Of a stretch of DNA of 64,000 bases, positions 28,226 to 36,389 are shown one piece after another. The stretch is from Comamonas testosteroni (GTDB lineage Bacteria; Pseudomonadota; Gammaproteobacteria; Burkholderiales; Burkholderiaceae_C), in NCBI RefSeq assembly GCF_014076415.1, contig NZ_CP043568.1, forward strand, positions 2,790,001-2,854,000, read 5' to 3'. The notes below the pieces were generated by a model that saw only the letters and a program-made list of their open reading frames with translations, was not told the DNA's origin and did no database searches. Each line of letters opens with the position of its first letter. Position 1 is the stretch's first letter. Both the position numbers and the translations under genes were made by a program.

Positions 28226-31200
28226 TCAGGACAAACCATCGATTCTACGAGCCTCGGAGGCTTCGTGCGGCGGCTCAGCGCTTTTTGAGGGGGCGCCAGA
28301 CCATTTACGGCGCATCCAGTTGGCAAAATCATCGAGATAGCAGTAAACCACAGGCACCACGACCAGGGTCAGCAGCGAGGAAGTGATGACGCCGCCGATC
28401 ACGGCCTGGCCCATGGGGGCGCGTTGCTCGGAGCCTTCGGTGACCGCAAAGGCCAGCGGCACCATGCCGAAGATCATGGCCAGCGTGGTCATCAGGATCG
28501 GGCGCAGGCGCACCCGGGCCGCCAGCAGCAGCGCTTCGTTGCGCGGCAGGCCTGGCTCGGTCTGGCCGCTGACCTCGTCGGTGCGGGGTTCGCGGGCGCG
28601 GATGGCAAAGTCCACCAGCAAAATGGCGTTCTTGGTCACCAGACCCATGAGCATGACCACTCCGATGATGGAGAACATGGACAGGGCCGAGCCGAACATC
28701 ATCAGTGCCAGCACCACGCCTATCAGAGTCAGGGGCAGCGAGGTCATGAGCGCCAGGGGCTGGAGAAAGCTCTTGAACTGGCTGGCCAGAATCATGTAGA
28801 TGAAGATGATGGCCAGCATCAGCGCGGAAATCGCGTAGCCAAAGGATTCGGCCATGTTCTTGGCCGCACCGCTGAACTGGTAGCTATAGCCGGGCGGCAT
28901 GGGAATGGTGGCCAGTGCCTGCTTGATATCGGCCGTGACCTCGCCCGTGCTGCGCAGATAGACATTGGCGTTGATGGCGACCTCGCGGTTGAGATTGCGG
29001 CGGTTGATCTGGCTGGGGCCGGTGCTGTCCACCACGCTGGCAATCTGGTTGAGGCGCACGATGCGCATGCCGCCATCTCCGGCCGCCAGTGCAAACGGCA
29101 GGCGCTCCAGGTCCTGCGGCGTGGTGCGCACCTCGGGCTCGAGCCGCACGTTCACGTCATAGGTCTGGTCGTCGCTGGCCCGCCAGTTGCCCACGGTCTG
29201 GCCGGCCACCCAGGTGCGCAGCGCGCCGGCCATATTGCCTATCGACAGGCCCAGATCGGCCGCGGCATCGCGATGGACCTCGATATTGACCATGGGCTTG
29301 TTGGGCTTGAGGCTGGAGTCCAGGTCGACCAGGCCCGGAATATCGTCGATTCGCTCCTGCACGATCTGGCTCAGGCGGGCCAGTTCGTCCAGATCTGGGC
29401 CCATGAGAGAGAATTCGACCTGCTTTTGCCCGCCCACGGCCTCGCGCAGGCCCACATGGGTGAGCTTGATGCCCGCTATCGCCTGCAGCCTGGGGCGCAG
29501 ATAGGCCGAAATCTCGTCCACATTGCGGTTGCGCTGATGGCGGTCAACCAGGCGCACATAGATATTGGCGTAGTTCTTGCCGTTGGCATTGCCGGTGTTG
29601 ATGGTGGTCAGCGTGTAGCGCACCTCGGGCAAGGCGCGCAATATGTCCGTCACCTGTCTGGCCTTGGCTTCGGTGGCTTCGATCGAGGAGCCTTCGGGGG
29701 TGTTGAAGCTGATCGAAGTTTCCGAGAAGTCCGCCTTGGGTACAAATTCGGTGCCAAGCAAGGGTACAAGCGCGATGCTAGCTATGAAAATAATGAATGC
29801 CAGCGCCAGGGTGAGCAGCTTGTGGGCCAGCGACCAGCGCAGTATGCCCTGGTAGAAGTCCGAGAGCCGGTCGCTCATGCGCTCCACCCAGGCCGTCACG
29901 CGCCCCAGCGTGCGGTCGTACAGGCTTTTGCTGTCATGTTCGCCGTGGGCGTGGATCGCCGGGTCATGCCAGACGCTGGAAAGCATGGGGTCCAGCGTGA
30001 AGCTGACAAACATGGAGATCAGCACGGCAGCCACGATGGTGATGCCGAACTCATGGAAGAACTGCCCGATGATGCCGCCCATAAAGCCTATGGGCAGAAA
30101 TACGGCGACGATGGAGAGCGTGGTGGCAAGCACGGCCAGCCCGATCTCCTGCGTGCCTTCCATGGCTGCCTGATAGGCGTTCTTGCCCATCTGTACATGG
30201 CGCACGATGTTCTCTCGCACCACGATGGCATCGTCGATCAGCAGGCCCACGCAAAGCGAGAGCGCCATCAGCGTGACCATATTGATGGAAAAGCCGAACC
30301 AGTACATGAAGAGGAAGGTGCCGATCAGCGCGATGGGCAGTGTCAGCCCCGTGATCACCGTGGAACGCCAGGAGTTCAGGAACAGAAACACGATGAGCAC
30401 CGTGAGCAAGGCACCCTCGATCAGCGTCTGGCGAACGTTGTCCACGCCCACGCGGATGGCGCGCGAGTTGTCGGCAATCGCCTGCAGGCGCACGCCGGGC
30501 GGCAGCTCGGGAGCGATGGCTTTGATCGCTGCATTCAGGCCGTCGACCACCTCGATGGTGTTCTCGTCCTGGGCCTTTTGCACGGACATCAGCAGCGTAC
30601 GGCTGCCGTTGTACAGCGCCAGGGTCTGCAGCTCCTGCGCATCGTCCTGCACGCGGGCCAGCTGGCCGACGCGGATCGGGGCGCCGTTGCGGTAGGCCAC
30701 GATGATGCGGGCGAATTCCTCGGGGCGCTGAATGCGGGCATCGATCTGCACCACGCGTTCCTGGGCCTTGGATCGGATCGCCCCCACGGGCAGATCCTGG
30801 TTCTCGGCACGCACCGCCTGGGCAACCTGCTCGGGGGTGATGGCGTAGGCCTCGAGCGCCCGTGGGTCCAGATAGACATTGATCTCGCGCTTGGTGGCTC
30901 CCACCATGTTCACGGCGCCCACGCCGCGCACGTTCTCCAGCCGCTTTTTCAGCACCTGGTCGGCCCAACTGGTCAGTGCAATCGCATCGGGCGGCATCAC
31001 GTTCTGGCCATCGGGGGCGGGCTCGCCGTGCAGGGCATGGGGGTCTGGCAGCACGGCCAGCGACCAGACTGCCGTGCTGGCCGGGTCGAAACGGATGACG
31101 CGCGGTTCCTTGACCTCGTCGCGCAGAGTGGGGCGCACCGAGGCGACCTTCTCGCGCACATCGTCGGCAGCGCGGCGCCCGTCTATATGCAGCTGGAACT

Positions 31201-31480
31201 CGATGATGACGACGCTGGTGCCTTCGTAGCTGCGCGAGGTCAGGGCATTGATGCCGGCGACCGAGTTGACGCTTTCCTCGATCTTCTTGGTGACCTCGCT
31301 CTCCACGATCTCGGGCGAGGCGCCCGGATATTCGACTGTCACCACCACCACGGGAAATTCGATGTTCGGGAACTGGTCGACCTTGAGCCGTTGGTAGGAA
31401 AAAATGCCCGACACCACAAATGCCAGCATGAGCATGGTGGCCAGAACCGGGTTTTTCAGGCTGATGCGCGTGAACCACAT
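28226..31480 (-). CDS. Efflux RND transporter inner-membrane permease
   Basis: 1084 residues, the normal size for a hydrophobe/amphiphile (HAE) RND pump. The N-terminal helix reads [20 protein letters not shown], and the central helices carry the acidic proton-relay residues in [19 protein letters not shown]. Two large periplasmic porter loops lie at roughly 40-330 and 560-880. It exchanges protons for drugs or other hydrophobic compounds. The start lies right at the end of the adaptor gene, indicating cotranscription. Confidence 0.93.
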   Translation of the reverse strand: MWFTRISLKNPVLATMLMLAFVVSGIFSYQRLKVDQFPNIEFPVVVVTVEYPGASPEIVESEVTKKIEESVNSVAGINALTSRSYEGTSVVIIEFQLHIDGRRAADDVREKVASVRPTLRDEVKEPRVIRFDPASTAVWSLAVLPDPHALHGEPAPDGQNVMPPDAIALTSWADQVLKKRLENVRGVGAVNMVGATKREINVYLDPRALEAYAITPEQVAQAVRAENQDLPVGAIRSKAQERVVQIDARIQRPEEFARIIVAYRNGAPIRVGQLARVQDDAQELQTLALYNGSRTLLMSVQKAQDENTIEVVDGLNAAIKAIAPELPPGVRLQAIADNSRAIRVGVDNVRQTLIEGALLTVLIVFLFLNSWRSTVITGLTLPIALIGTFLFMYWFGFSINMVTLMALSLCVGLLIDDAIVVRENIVRHVQMGKNAYQAAMEGTQEIGLAVLATTLSIVAVFLPIGFMGGIIGQFFHEFGITIVAAVLISMFVSFTLDPMLSSVWHDPAIHAHGEHDSKSLYDRTLGRVTAWVERMSDRLSDFYQGILRWSLAHKLLTLALAFIIFIASIALVPLLGTEFVPKADFSETSISFNTPEGSSIEATEAKARQVTDILRALPEVRYTLTTINTGNANGKNYANIYVRLVDRHQRNRNVDEISAYLRPRLQAIAGIKLTHVGLREAVGGQKQVEFSLMGPDLDELARLSQIVQERIDDIPGLVDLDSSLKPNKPMVNIEVHRDAAADLGLSIGNMAGALRTWVAGQTVGNWRASDDQTYDVNVRLEPEVRTTPQDLERLPFALAAGDGGMRIVRLNQIASVVDSTGPSQINRRNLNREVAINANVYLRSTGEVTADIKQALATIPMPPGYSYQFSGAAKNMAESFGYAISALMLAIIFIYMILASQFKSFLQPLALMTSLPLTLIGVVLALMMFGSALSMFSIIGVVMLMGLVTKNAILLVDFAIRAREPRTDEVSGQTEPGLPRNEALLLAARVRLRPILMTTLAMIFGMVPLAFAVTEGSEQRAPMGQAVIGGVITSSLLTLVVVPVVYCYLDDFANWMRRKWSGAPSKSAEPPHEASEARRIDGLS

Positions 31481-32767
31481 TTATGGGCTCCCGGGGCGAC
31501 CTGCTTCCGCCTCCTTGGCACCGGGGGCCTTAACGGCAGCCTGGTTCGACTCCTCGACCAGCGTTCCTTCGCGCAGACCGCCGGTGCTGCCGGCCAGTAT
31601 CCGGTCGCCCGCATTCAGGCCTTTGAGGATCTGAACCCAGGTTGCACCTTCATGGGCAGACTGGCGCCCCAGTTCCACGGTCTTGTGGATCACTCGAAGC
31701 TCTGTGCGGGCGGCCATCTCCTGGGCCGGCTGCGGTGCGACTGCGGCCACGGCCGGCTTGCCGGCTTGCAGCACCTGCACATAGGGCTGGGGCTTGTCGG
31801 TGCGCACGGCGGCCAGAGGCACGGCCAGTTGGCTGGCGTTGCCGGTCAGTAGGCTTCCTTGCAAAAATAGACCAGGGCGCAACTGGGGAGTGCGCTGGCT
31901 GCTATTGTTCTTGGCGGCTTCGTCCGCTTGTACTGCCAGATAGACGGCCACGGTGCGCGAGCCGGTCTGGGCGCTGGGGTTGATGCGCACCACCTTGGCG
32001 GTGATGGCGGTCATGTCCTGGGGGGCACCGGGCACTTGCAACTCGGCCATCTGGCCGACTTGAACCTGCACCGAATCTGCGGGAGCGAGCTGGGCCATGA
32101 TTTCCAGCTTGCCTGGATCGACGACTTCGACGATGCGCGCTTCCACACCGACACGCTCCCCGTTCTGGACAAAGCGCTGGGCGATCCGACCGCTCATGGG
32201 GCTGGTGATGACGGCGTCCGTGACGGCCTTGCGGGCCGCATCGGCTGCGGCCTGGGCGGCAGCCAGATTGGCGCGGGCCGAATCCAGATTGGCCTGGGAG
32301 GTCAGCAGTGCCGTGGTGGAGATAAAGCCTTTTTGCACCAGGGCTGCATTGTTGTCCTGATTGCGCTGGGCAATCGCCAGCTGGGCTCTGGAGGCATCGG
32401 CCTGCTGCTGAGCCTGACGCCAGCGTGCCTCGGCTTCCGTAGCATCGACGCGCGCCAGCTGCTGTCCCTTGCTGACACTATCGCCTTCGCGTACCGTCAG
32501 GCCGCGCAGTTCGCCCGCGACATAAGCTTTGACCACGGCCGAGTTCACTGCTTGAACCACGCCGTTGAGGGGAACGCTCAAGGCAAGCTGAAGGGGCTGG
32601 GCCGTCAGAACCTCTTGGGTAGCCAGTTGTATGGGCAGTTCCAGCGGCGCCGAGCCGTTGACCATGGCCTGCTTTTTATGCTGCAGATTGACGACTGCGC
32701 GCCAGCCTGTGATGGCCAGCAAGCCGATCAGAGCCAGACTCAAGGCCCAGCGGCTGGAACGCTTCAT
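31481..32767 (-). CDS. RND efflux periplasmic adaptor (membrane fusion protein)
   Basis: 428 residues. N-terminal anchor helix (WALSLALIGLLAITGWRAVV), then a barrel-sandwich/lipoyl region with VNSAVVKAYVAGELRGLTV, a coiled hairpin of Ala/Gln repeats at about 95-170 (QQADASRAQLAIAQRNQDNN), a beta-barrel and a membrane-proximal domain. ATG 32767 has GAGGGAT upstream; the 41 residues before it are not conserved. First gene of the efflux operon, whose divergent neighbour was the native msrA. Confidence 0.9.
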   Translation of the reverse strand: MKRSSRWALSLALIGLLAITGWRAVVNLQHKKQAMVNGSAPLELPIQLATQEVLTAQPLQLALSVPLNGVVQAVNSAVVKAYVAGELRGLTVREGDSVSKGQQLARVDATEAEARWRQAQQQADASRAQLAIAQRNQDNNAALVQKGFISTTALLTSQANLDSARANLAAAQAAADAARKAVTDAVITSPMSGRIAQRFVQNGERVGVEARIVEVVDPGKLEIMAQLAPADSVQVQVGQMAELQVPGAPQDMTAITAKVVRINPSAQTGSRTVAVYLAVQADEAAKNNSSQRTPQLRPGLFLQGSLLTGNASQLAVPLAAVRTDKPQPYVQVLQAGKPAVAAVAPQPAQEMAARTELRVIHKTVELGRQSAHEGATWVQILKGLNAGDRILAGSTGGLREGTLVEESNQAAVKAPGAKEAEAGRPGSP

Positions 32768-32952
32768 GTTATGTATCCCTCTGAGGCAGGTTTCTTCTGT
32801 TCTATGCGCCCCATGGTAGGGCTTGTATTGCAACGCAGCAAGCAGTGTAGTGGGCGCCCTGCAGCATAGCGGGGCCGCAATCGCTGTCACTGGTGGAAAT
32901 GGGTAGTTGATTTGAGCTACGCTTGACGCGTCTTAAAAACGAGGAGCCGGTG

Positions 32953-33030
32953 ATGGCTGCGGAAACCATTTATCTGGGTGGAGGTTGCTTTTGGTGCACT
33001 GAAGCTGTTTTTTATAAAAAAGATAAATAA
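32953..33030 (+). pseudogene. msrA: Broken 5' end of msrA left of the integrated element
   Basis: Native msrA start: ATG 32953 with GAGGAGCC upstream, reading MAAETIYLGGGCFWCTEAVF, then YKKDK and TAA at 33028-33030. The first 18-20 residues match the intact MsrA at 42292 except for the leader; from about 33006 the DNA is element sequence. The native promoter and ribosome site are left here driving a 25-residue peptide containing the MsrA active-site motif. Confidence 0.92.
32980..33005 (+). repeat. Left attachment site (attL)
   Basis: Core GGAGGTTGCTT, one variable base (T), then TGGTGCACTGAAGC. The same 26 bases recur at 42337-42362 with a single mismatch (T against C). Beyond it, the left copy continues into AT-rich element DNA. 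Confidence 0.88.
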
Positions 33031-33039
33031 AAACAATGG

Positions 33040-33103
33040 TTTGTGAAATTGAAAAAGTGGAAATTTGTGAAATTTCCACTTCTTTCACAAGCTGCTATCA
33101 CAA
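33040..33103. repeat. TTTGTGAAAT arm-type repeats near attL
   Basis: TTTGTGAAAT at 33040-33049 and again at 33064-33073, then two inverted TCACAA motifs within 33085-33103. Matching motifs occur beside attR (42238-42247 and 42258-42267). Their position 35-100 bases from the core fits recombinase arm-binding sites. Confidence 0.5.
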
Positions 33104-33132
33104 GTAGTTAAATTGACTTTTTTACTTTGCTA

Positions 33133-33405
33133 CTAATTTTGATTGGACGTGAGGTCCACTTCATCAAGAGCTTTGAAGAACTCTGACGGCTTCATGTTCA
33201 AAGTCTTAATGATTCGGGCCGTGTTGACTAAGGCAAGGTTCCGCTCACCACGTTCAACTCCACCCATGTAGCTACGGTCAATGCCACATGCGTCGGCAAA
33301 CTCTTCTTGCGTCATCCCAAGCTCCTTTCTGTACTGACGTACAGCCAAGCCAAATTTGACTAATACGAGCGGGCGTTCTTCTGAGGGTAAGGGTTTACGA
33401 GCCAT
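33133..33405 (-). CDS. XRE-family HTH transcriptional regulator
   Basis: 90 residues, nearly all one lambda-repressor-like helix-turn-helix: LAVRQYRKELGMTQEEFADA, then GIDRSYMGGVERGERNLAL and IIKTLNMKPSEFFKAL. ATG 33405 is preceded directly by AGGAGG with essentially no spacer, which is tight for a normal site; a GTG at 33441 is an alternative start. It faces the exported-protein gene divergently, and four tandem 15-bp repeats lie between them, most likely its operators. A probable control gene of the element. Confidence 0.85.
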   Translation of the reverse strand: MARKPLPSEERPLVLVKFGLAVRQYRKELGMTQEEFADACGIDRSYMGGVERGERNLALVNTARIIKTLNMKPSEFFKALDEVDLTSNQN

Positions 33406-33424
33406 CCTCCTATGTTTGTTGTTT

Positions 33425-33484
33425 GCGGTCCAAAAGACCACGGTTCATAAGAAGACGGTCCATAAGTTCGCGGACTATGAGTAT
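33425..33484. repeat. Four tandem 15-bp operator-like repeats
   Basis: Units in exact 15-base phase: GCGGTCCAAAAGACC, ACGGTTCATAAGAAG, ACGGTCCATAAGTTC, GCGGACTATGAGTAT. Consensus CGGTCCATAAG. They fill the gap between the XRE gene and the divergent exported-protein gene, as expected for a repressor array. The 15-base pitch is 1.5 helical turns, so neighbouring units face opposite sides. Confidence 0.65.
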
Positions 33485-33544
33485 CTTTTTTGTTAGCATC
33501 TGTGCTTGCTGATGCATGGTGCCCAGCTAGACACGGAGAACAAA

Positions 33545-34375
33545 TTGTCAAAAACTAAGAACATGGCATTTTCAATTGCCATTGCCACACTCGCTATTAC
33601 GGCTTCTGCTCAATCCTTTACTCCAGCGAAGCCGTTTTTCTCCCTATCTAAGTTTGGTGATACAAAGGTTGGAAATTCCAGTATTTGTTGGGAAGCTTAT
33701 AAGCCTGACTTTACCTGTTCTGCAGGTGATACTAAGTGCAAGATTGCACTGGAAGAAATTGGCAGGGAGGGAACTGATTGTGATATGGCTTACGCTTGGA
33801 CTTCTCCTAAATCTCGTTCAAATATGCCAGTTCCTCTTACACTGGCTGCATTTGAAAACGCAGTCCCAGATATTACATGGCCAAAAGGTTTAATGCCTCA
33901 AAACTTTCAAAGCTACGGCCAGTTGGAGTTTTTCTATCAAGCTTTGATGTATGTTCCTGCGTTGCCATCTGCAAGCATGAGCGCATCCGACATTAAAAAA
34001 GCAGTGGTTGCGCTTGATAGCAAGCTGAATAAAATTAACACTGACCGTGAGCGCATCTGGAATCGTGTTTTTGATAAAAATCAGACGTGGGGTTCTTGGA
34101 ATAAAGCAAAAATTCAAACAACTTTGAAAGCCCAAGAAGCCTCCATCTTGAAGCGTCGGAATGCAATCAACTTCATGGCCTCTTCTGAAGACGCTTTCAA
34201 GCAATACAAAGCAGCATTCAATAAATTCTTTACCCCTCAGGGTGTTGAAGTTCCTGTTTTGAGTGCTTCTGCGGTTCAAGGTAAGTCCCTAAGTGCATAT
34301 GAATGCCAGTTCTTGAATGCAACTGAAGACTTTCAAGCTCTCCAAGCTCAATACAAATTTTCTTGCTCTAAATAA
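33545..34375 (+). CDS. Unknown exported protein
   Basis: 276 residues, no family recognised. N-terminal signal peptide: basic SKTKN, then hydrophobic MAFSIAIATLAITASA and a likely cut before QSFTP. The mature part has paired cysteines in the first third (SSICWEAYKPDFTCSAGDTK, CKIA, TDCDMAY) and one pair near the C-terminus, suggesting disulfides, around a basic helical middle. TTG 33545 is the preferred start because GGAG precedes it by 7 bases; ATG 33563 is possible. AT-rich codon use like the element backbone. Divergent from the XRE gene across the repeat array, with its own terminator. Confidence 0.72.
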   Translation: MSKTKNMAFSIAIATLAITASAQSFTPAKPFFSLSKFGDTKVGNSSICWEAYKPDFTCSAGDTKCKIALEEIGREGTDCDMAYAWTSPKSRSNMPVPLTLAAFENAVPDITWPKGLMPQNFQSYGQLEFFYQALMYVPALPSASMSASDIKKAVVALDSKLNKINTDRERIWNRVFDKNQTWGSWNKAKIQTTLKAQEASILKRRNAINFMASSEDAFKQYKAAFNKFFTPQGVEVPVLSASAVQGKSLSAYECQFLNATEDFQALQAQYKFSCSK

Positions 34376-34393
34376 TTTTCTCAATGCAATAAT

Positions 34394-34417
34394 AAAAAGC
34401 GCCTTCGGGCGCTTTTT
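34394..34417 (+). terminator. Terminator after the exported-protein gene
   Basis: Perfect arms AAAAAGCGCC and GGCGCTTTTT with a TTCG tetraloop, followed by an AT-rich tract; works on both strands. Confidence 0.92.
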
Positions 34418-34477
34418 ATTTGACTTTATTGTTTTAATCTAATTAAAATTGAATATAGTAAATTTTAAGGAGATTGA

Positions 34478-34768
34478 ATGAATATACCAAGAAATAAGAA
34501 TGGAGCTATTGACTACATTTTGATAAATAAAATATATATTGTGTACGACCCCAAAGGGGTTCCTCTATTCGTTGTGGCTATTACAAATTCTAGCCATAAA
34601 ACCGAAGTGGCGACAGTTAATTTAATCAATGAAATAAAGTCATCAAATATCTCATATGAAGAGAGCACTATTGAAGAGCATGTTTTATATTATCATCTCC
34701 ATGGGAATAATCATGATTCAATGAATAATATGGAGCTTAAAATTCAAAGAAAGAGCTCTTTAAGGTAA
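34478..34768 (+). CDS. Small unknown protein
   Basis: 96 residues, AT-rich, family not recognised. It has TAAGGAGA upstream of ATG at good spacing. Predicted as mixed alpha/beta: IDYILINKIYIVYDPKGVPL, then FVVAITNSSHKTEVATVNLI and an acidic, His-containing middle (ESTIEEHVLYYHLHG). No signal peptide. It ends at the edge of the GC-rich Gabija part, facing gajB tail to tail. Confidence 0.65.
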   Translation: MNIPRNKNGAIDYILINKIYIVYDPKGVPLFVVAITNSSHKTEVATVNLINEIKSSNISYEESTIEEHVLYYHLHGNNHDSMNNMELKIQRKSSLR

Positions 34769-34964
34769 TATTTGCCGGCGTTAGTTATTTCTGACCAATA
34801 TTCCGCTTCGAGTTGAGCGGCATGCTTAAGAGCCGCTGACACAACCCCGCAAATCGCAGATTCGCGGTTGGGATGCGGTGCGAAGCCGCAGGCAGTACAG
34901 GCGTACGACAAGGTAAAGCGACGATGTATCAAGGATTGTGTTAGCGGGTCTAAATGAGCGTTCG

Positions 34965-36389
34965 CTAGCGGTGCGCGAAGGGTGTTAGCAAAGGCGTTGA
35001 CGAGCAAACCACGACTTGGCTTGCACCTCGCGTGAGAGCTACGTATAGGTGTTGAGCAGTCATGCGCTCGGGCTCAAGAATGACCGCGACGTCAGCCTCC
35101 AGACCTTTCAGAAGAAGCGTGCTTCCAACAGCGCGCCGGCCTAACGGACGCCCCAGATGGCGGTTTCGCTCGCGGGTCTGCATCGCCGCGCCAATGAACC
35201 CGCCTTCACCGCCGGCTGCTCTAAGCGCTGATATGCAGCAGTGCAGCACTTCGGGCCGGTAGACACGCGCACCGTGTTGGTTCGCGAGAGACTGGAGCAG
35301 GTCAATCGAGGTCATGTGGCTGGGAGTTGTTACGAACGCCACTGCGGCGGCTTCTGCAGGCGTCGGGGGCGTTCGGGCTCGGCCGCCTCGTATTGTGTCA
35401 ACTCGCGTGAGCAAGTTTGCAGTCCCAACCGCGGTCATCAGTGAAGTCGCGAACTCGGCAAGTTGTCGTAGTGCGTTGGGACTCGCCAAATCGAACCGGT
35501 GGGCAAAATTCACTAGGTCTTTCAGGTCGACTGCCTCGACGGAAGTAGCTCCCGGCGTTTGCATAGTGAGTTGATGACGTCCATTGACATTCATGGAGTC
35601 GCCAATCACCAGAACGCGGCCGTCTCTGTTTGACGCTTCCGTCCGGGCGGCTATGAGTCGCTGCTGCATTTCCATGCCTTGGGTCAGTTGCACCCACTGA
35701 ACACCATCTGGTACTACACGCAGGTCCACAGGTTGACCAGCTTCTAGTGATGCTCGGGCTTGAAGTAGCCAGGCACCCAATGCGTCCCTGCCTGCGAGGC
35801 GCCATCGCCAAGGAGTCTGCAGCGCACCGATGGGCGGAAACATCACCTGAGCTTGGCGCTCCCAGTGGACCAATGGGTCCCGGAAGCCGAATATTGCTTG
35901 CATTGGGTCGCCAAGGATGCACGTGGGCAATGTCTGCGCGATGGAACAGGCAATGGCGTGCTGCGTGATTGTGCAGTCCTGATACTCGTCGACAAGCAAG
36001 CGCGAGTATGTAGAGGCAATGGCGTCACTGATGTGACCGGCCTGTAGAAGTCCTTGCACGGCACTTCGGATAGCCGGGTAGTCGGTGTTCGGGTTGGCCA
36101 GTTCGAGAACGCGCGCGTCGAGGCCTGCACGGAATGGAAACTTGGCCGCTAACCGCATCGCGAAGCCGTCGATGGTCGACAACTTGTAGGCTGAGTTTGG
36201 GACGCCTCCTCGCTGGAGCCTCGCGCGTAAAGCGTTGACTCCAGCGTTGGTGTGCGTCAGCACCAAGACTGGCTTATTGTCGGTGTGCTGACTCAGGGAG
36301 TCCGCGATGAGCTGGGTCTTGCCACATCCAGCTGGGGCGGTAACTGAGCCTAGGCGCGCCTGAAAGATGTCGATTTCAGGTGGTGGCAC
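34965..36389 (-). CDS. gajB: Gabija protein GajB (UvrD-like helicase)
   Basis: 474 residues of superfamily 1A helicase type. Walker A TAPAGCGKTQLIADSL near residue 20, motif Ia VLVLTHTNAGVNALRARL, motif II LLVDEYQDCTI near residue 152, motif III ILGDPMQAIFGFRDP, motif IV-like region after 200, and motif VI YVALTRGASQVVVCSS near the C-terminus. In Gabija, GajB is activated by DNA ends produced by GajA and helps deplete nucleotides. Starts at GTG 36389, overlapping gajA's stop by 14 bases, so the two are translated together. Confidence 0.9.
   Translation of the reverse strand: MPPPEIDIFQARLGSVTAPAGCGKTQLIADSLSQHTDNKPVLVLTHTNAGVNALRARLQRGGVPNSAYKLSTIDGFAMRLAAKFPFRAGLDARVLELANPNTDYPAIRSAVQGLLQAGHISDAIASTYSRLLVDEYQDCTITQHAIACSIAQTLPTCILGDPMQAIFGFRDPLVHWERQAQVMFPPIGALQTPWRWRLAGRDALGAWLLQARASLEAGQPVDLRVVPDGVQWVQLTQGMEMQQRLIAARTEASNRDGRVLVIGDSMNVNGRHQLTMQTPGATSVEAVDLKDLVNFAHRFDLASPNALRQLAEFATSLMTAVGTANLLTRVDTIRGGRARTPPTPAEAAAVAFVTTPSHMTSIDLLQSLANQHGARVYRPEVLHCCISALRAAGGEGGFIGAAMQTRERNRHLGRPLGRRAVGSTLLLKGLEADVAVILEPERMTAQHLYVALTRGASQVVVCSSTPLLTPFAHR

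Noticed and set aside
28424..31852. 1142-codon plus-strand frame
   Set aside because: Antisense to the RND pump and adaptor genes, whose proteins are clearly real; the frame is a GC-rich shadow with no domain.
32953..33030. A separate small functional gene
   Set aside because: It is the cut 5' end of msrA joined to element DNA; the intact MsrA at 42292 explains it.
34744..35007. 87-codon minus-strand frame at the gajB end
   Set aside because: Overlaps both the gajB C-terminus and the small plus-strand gene, with no ribosome site; at best a remnant.
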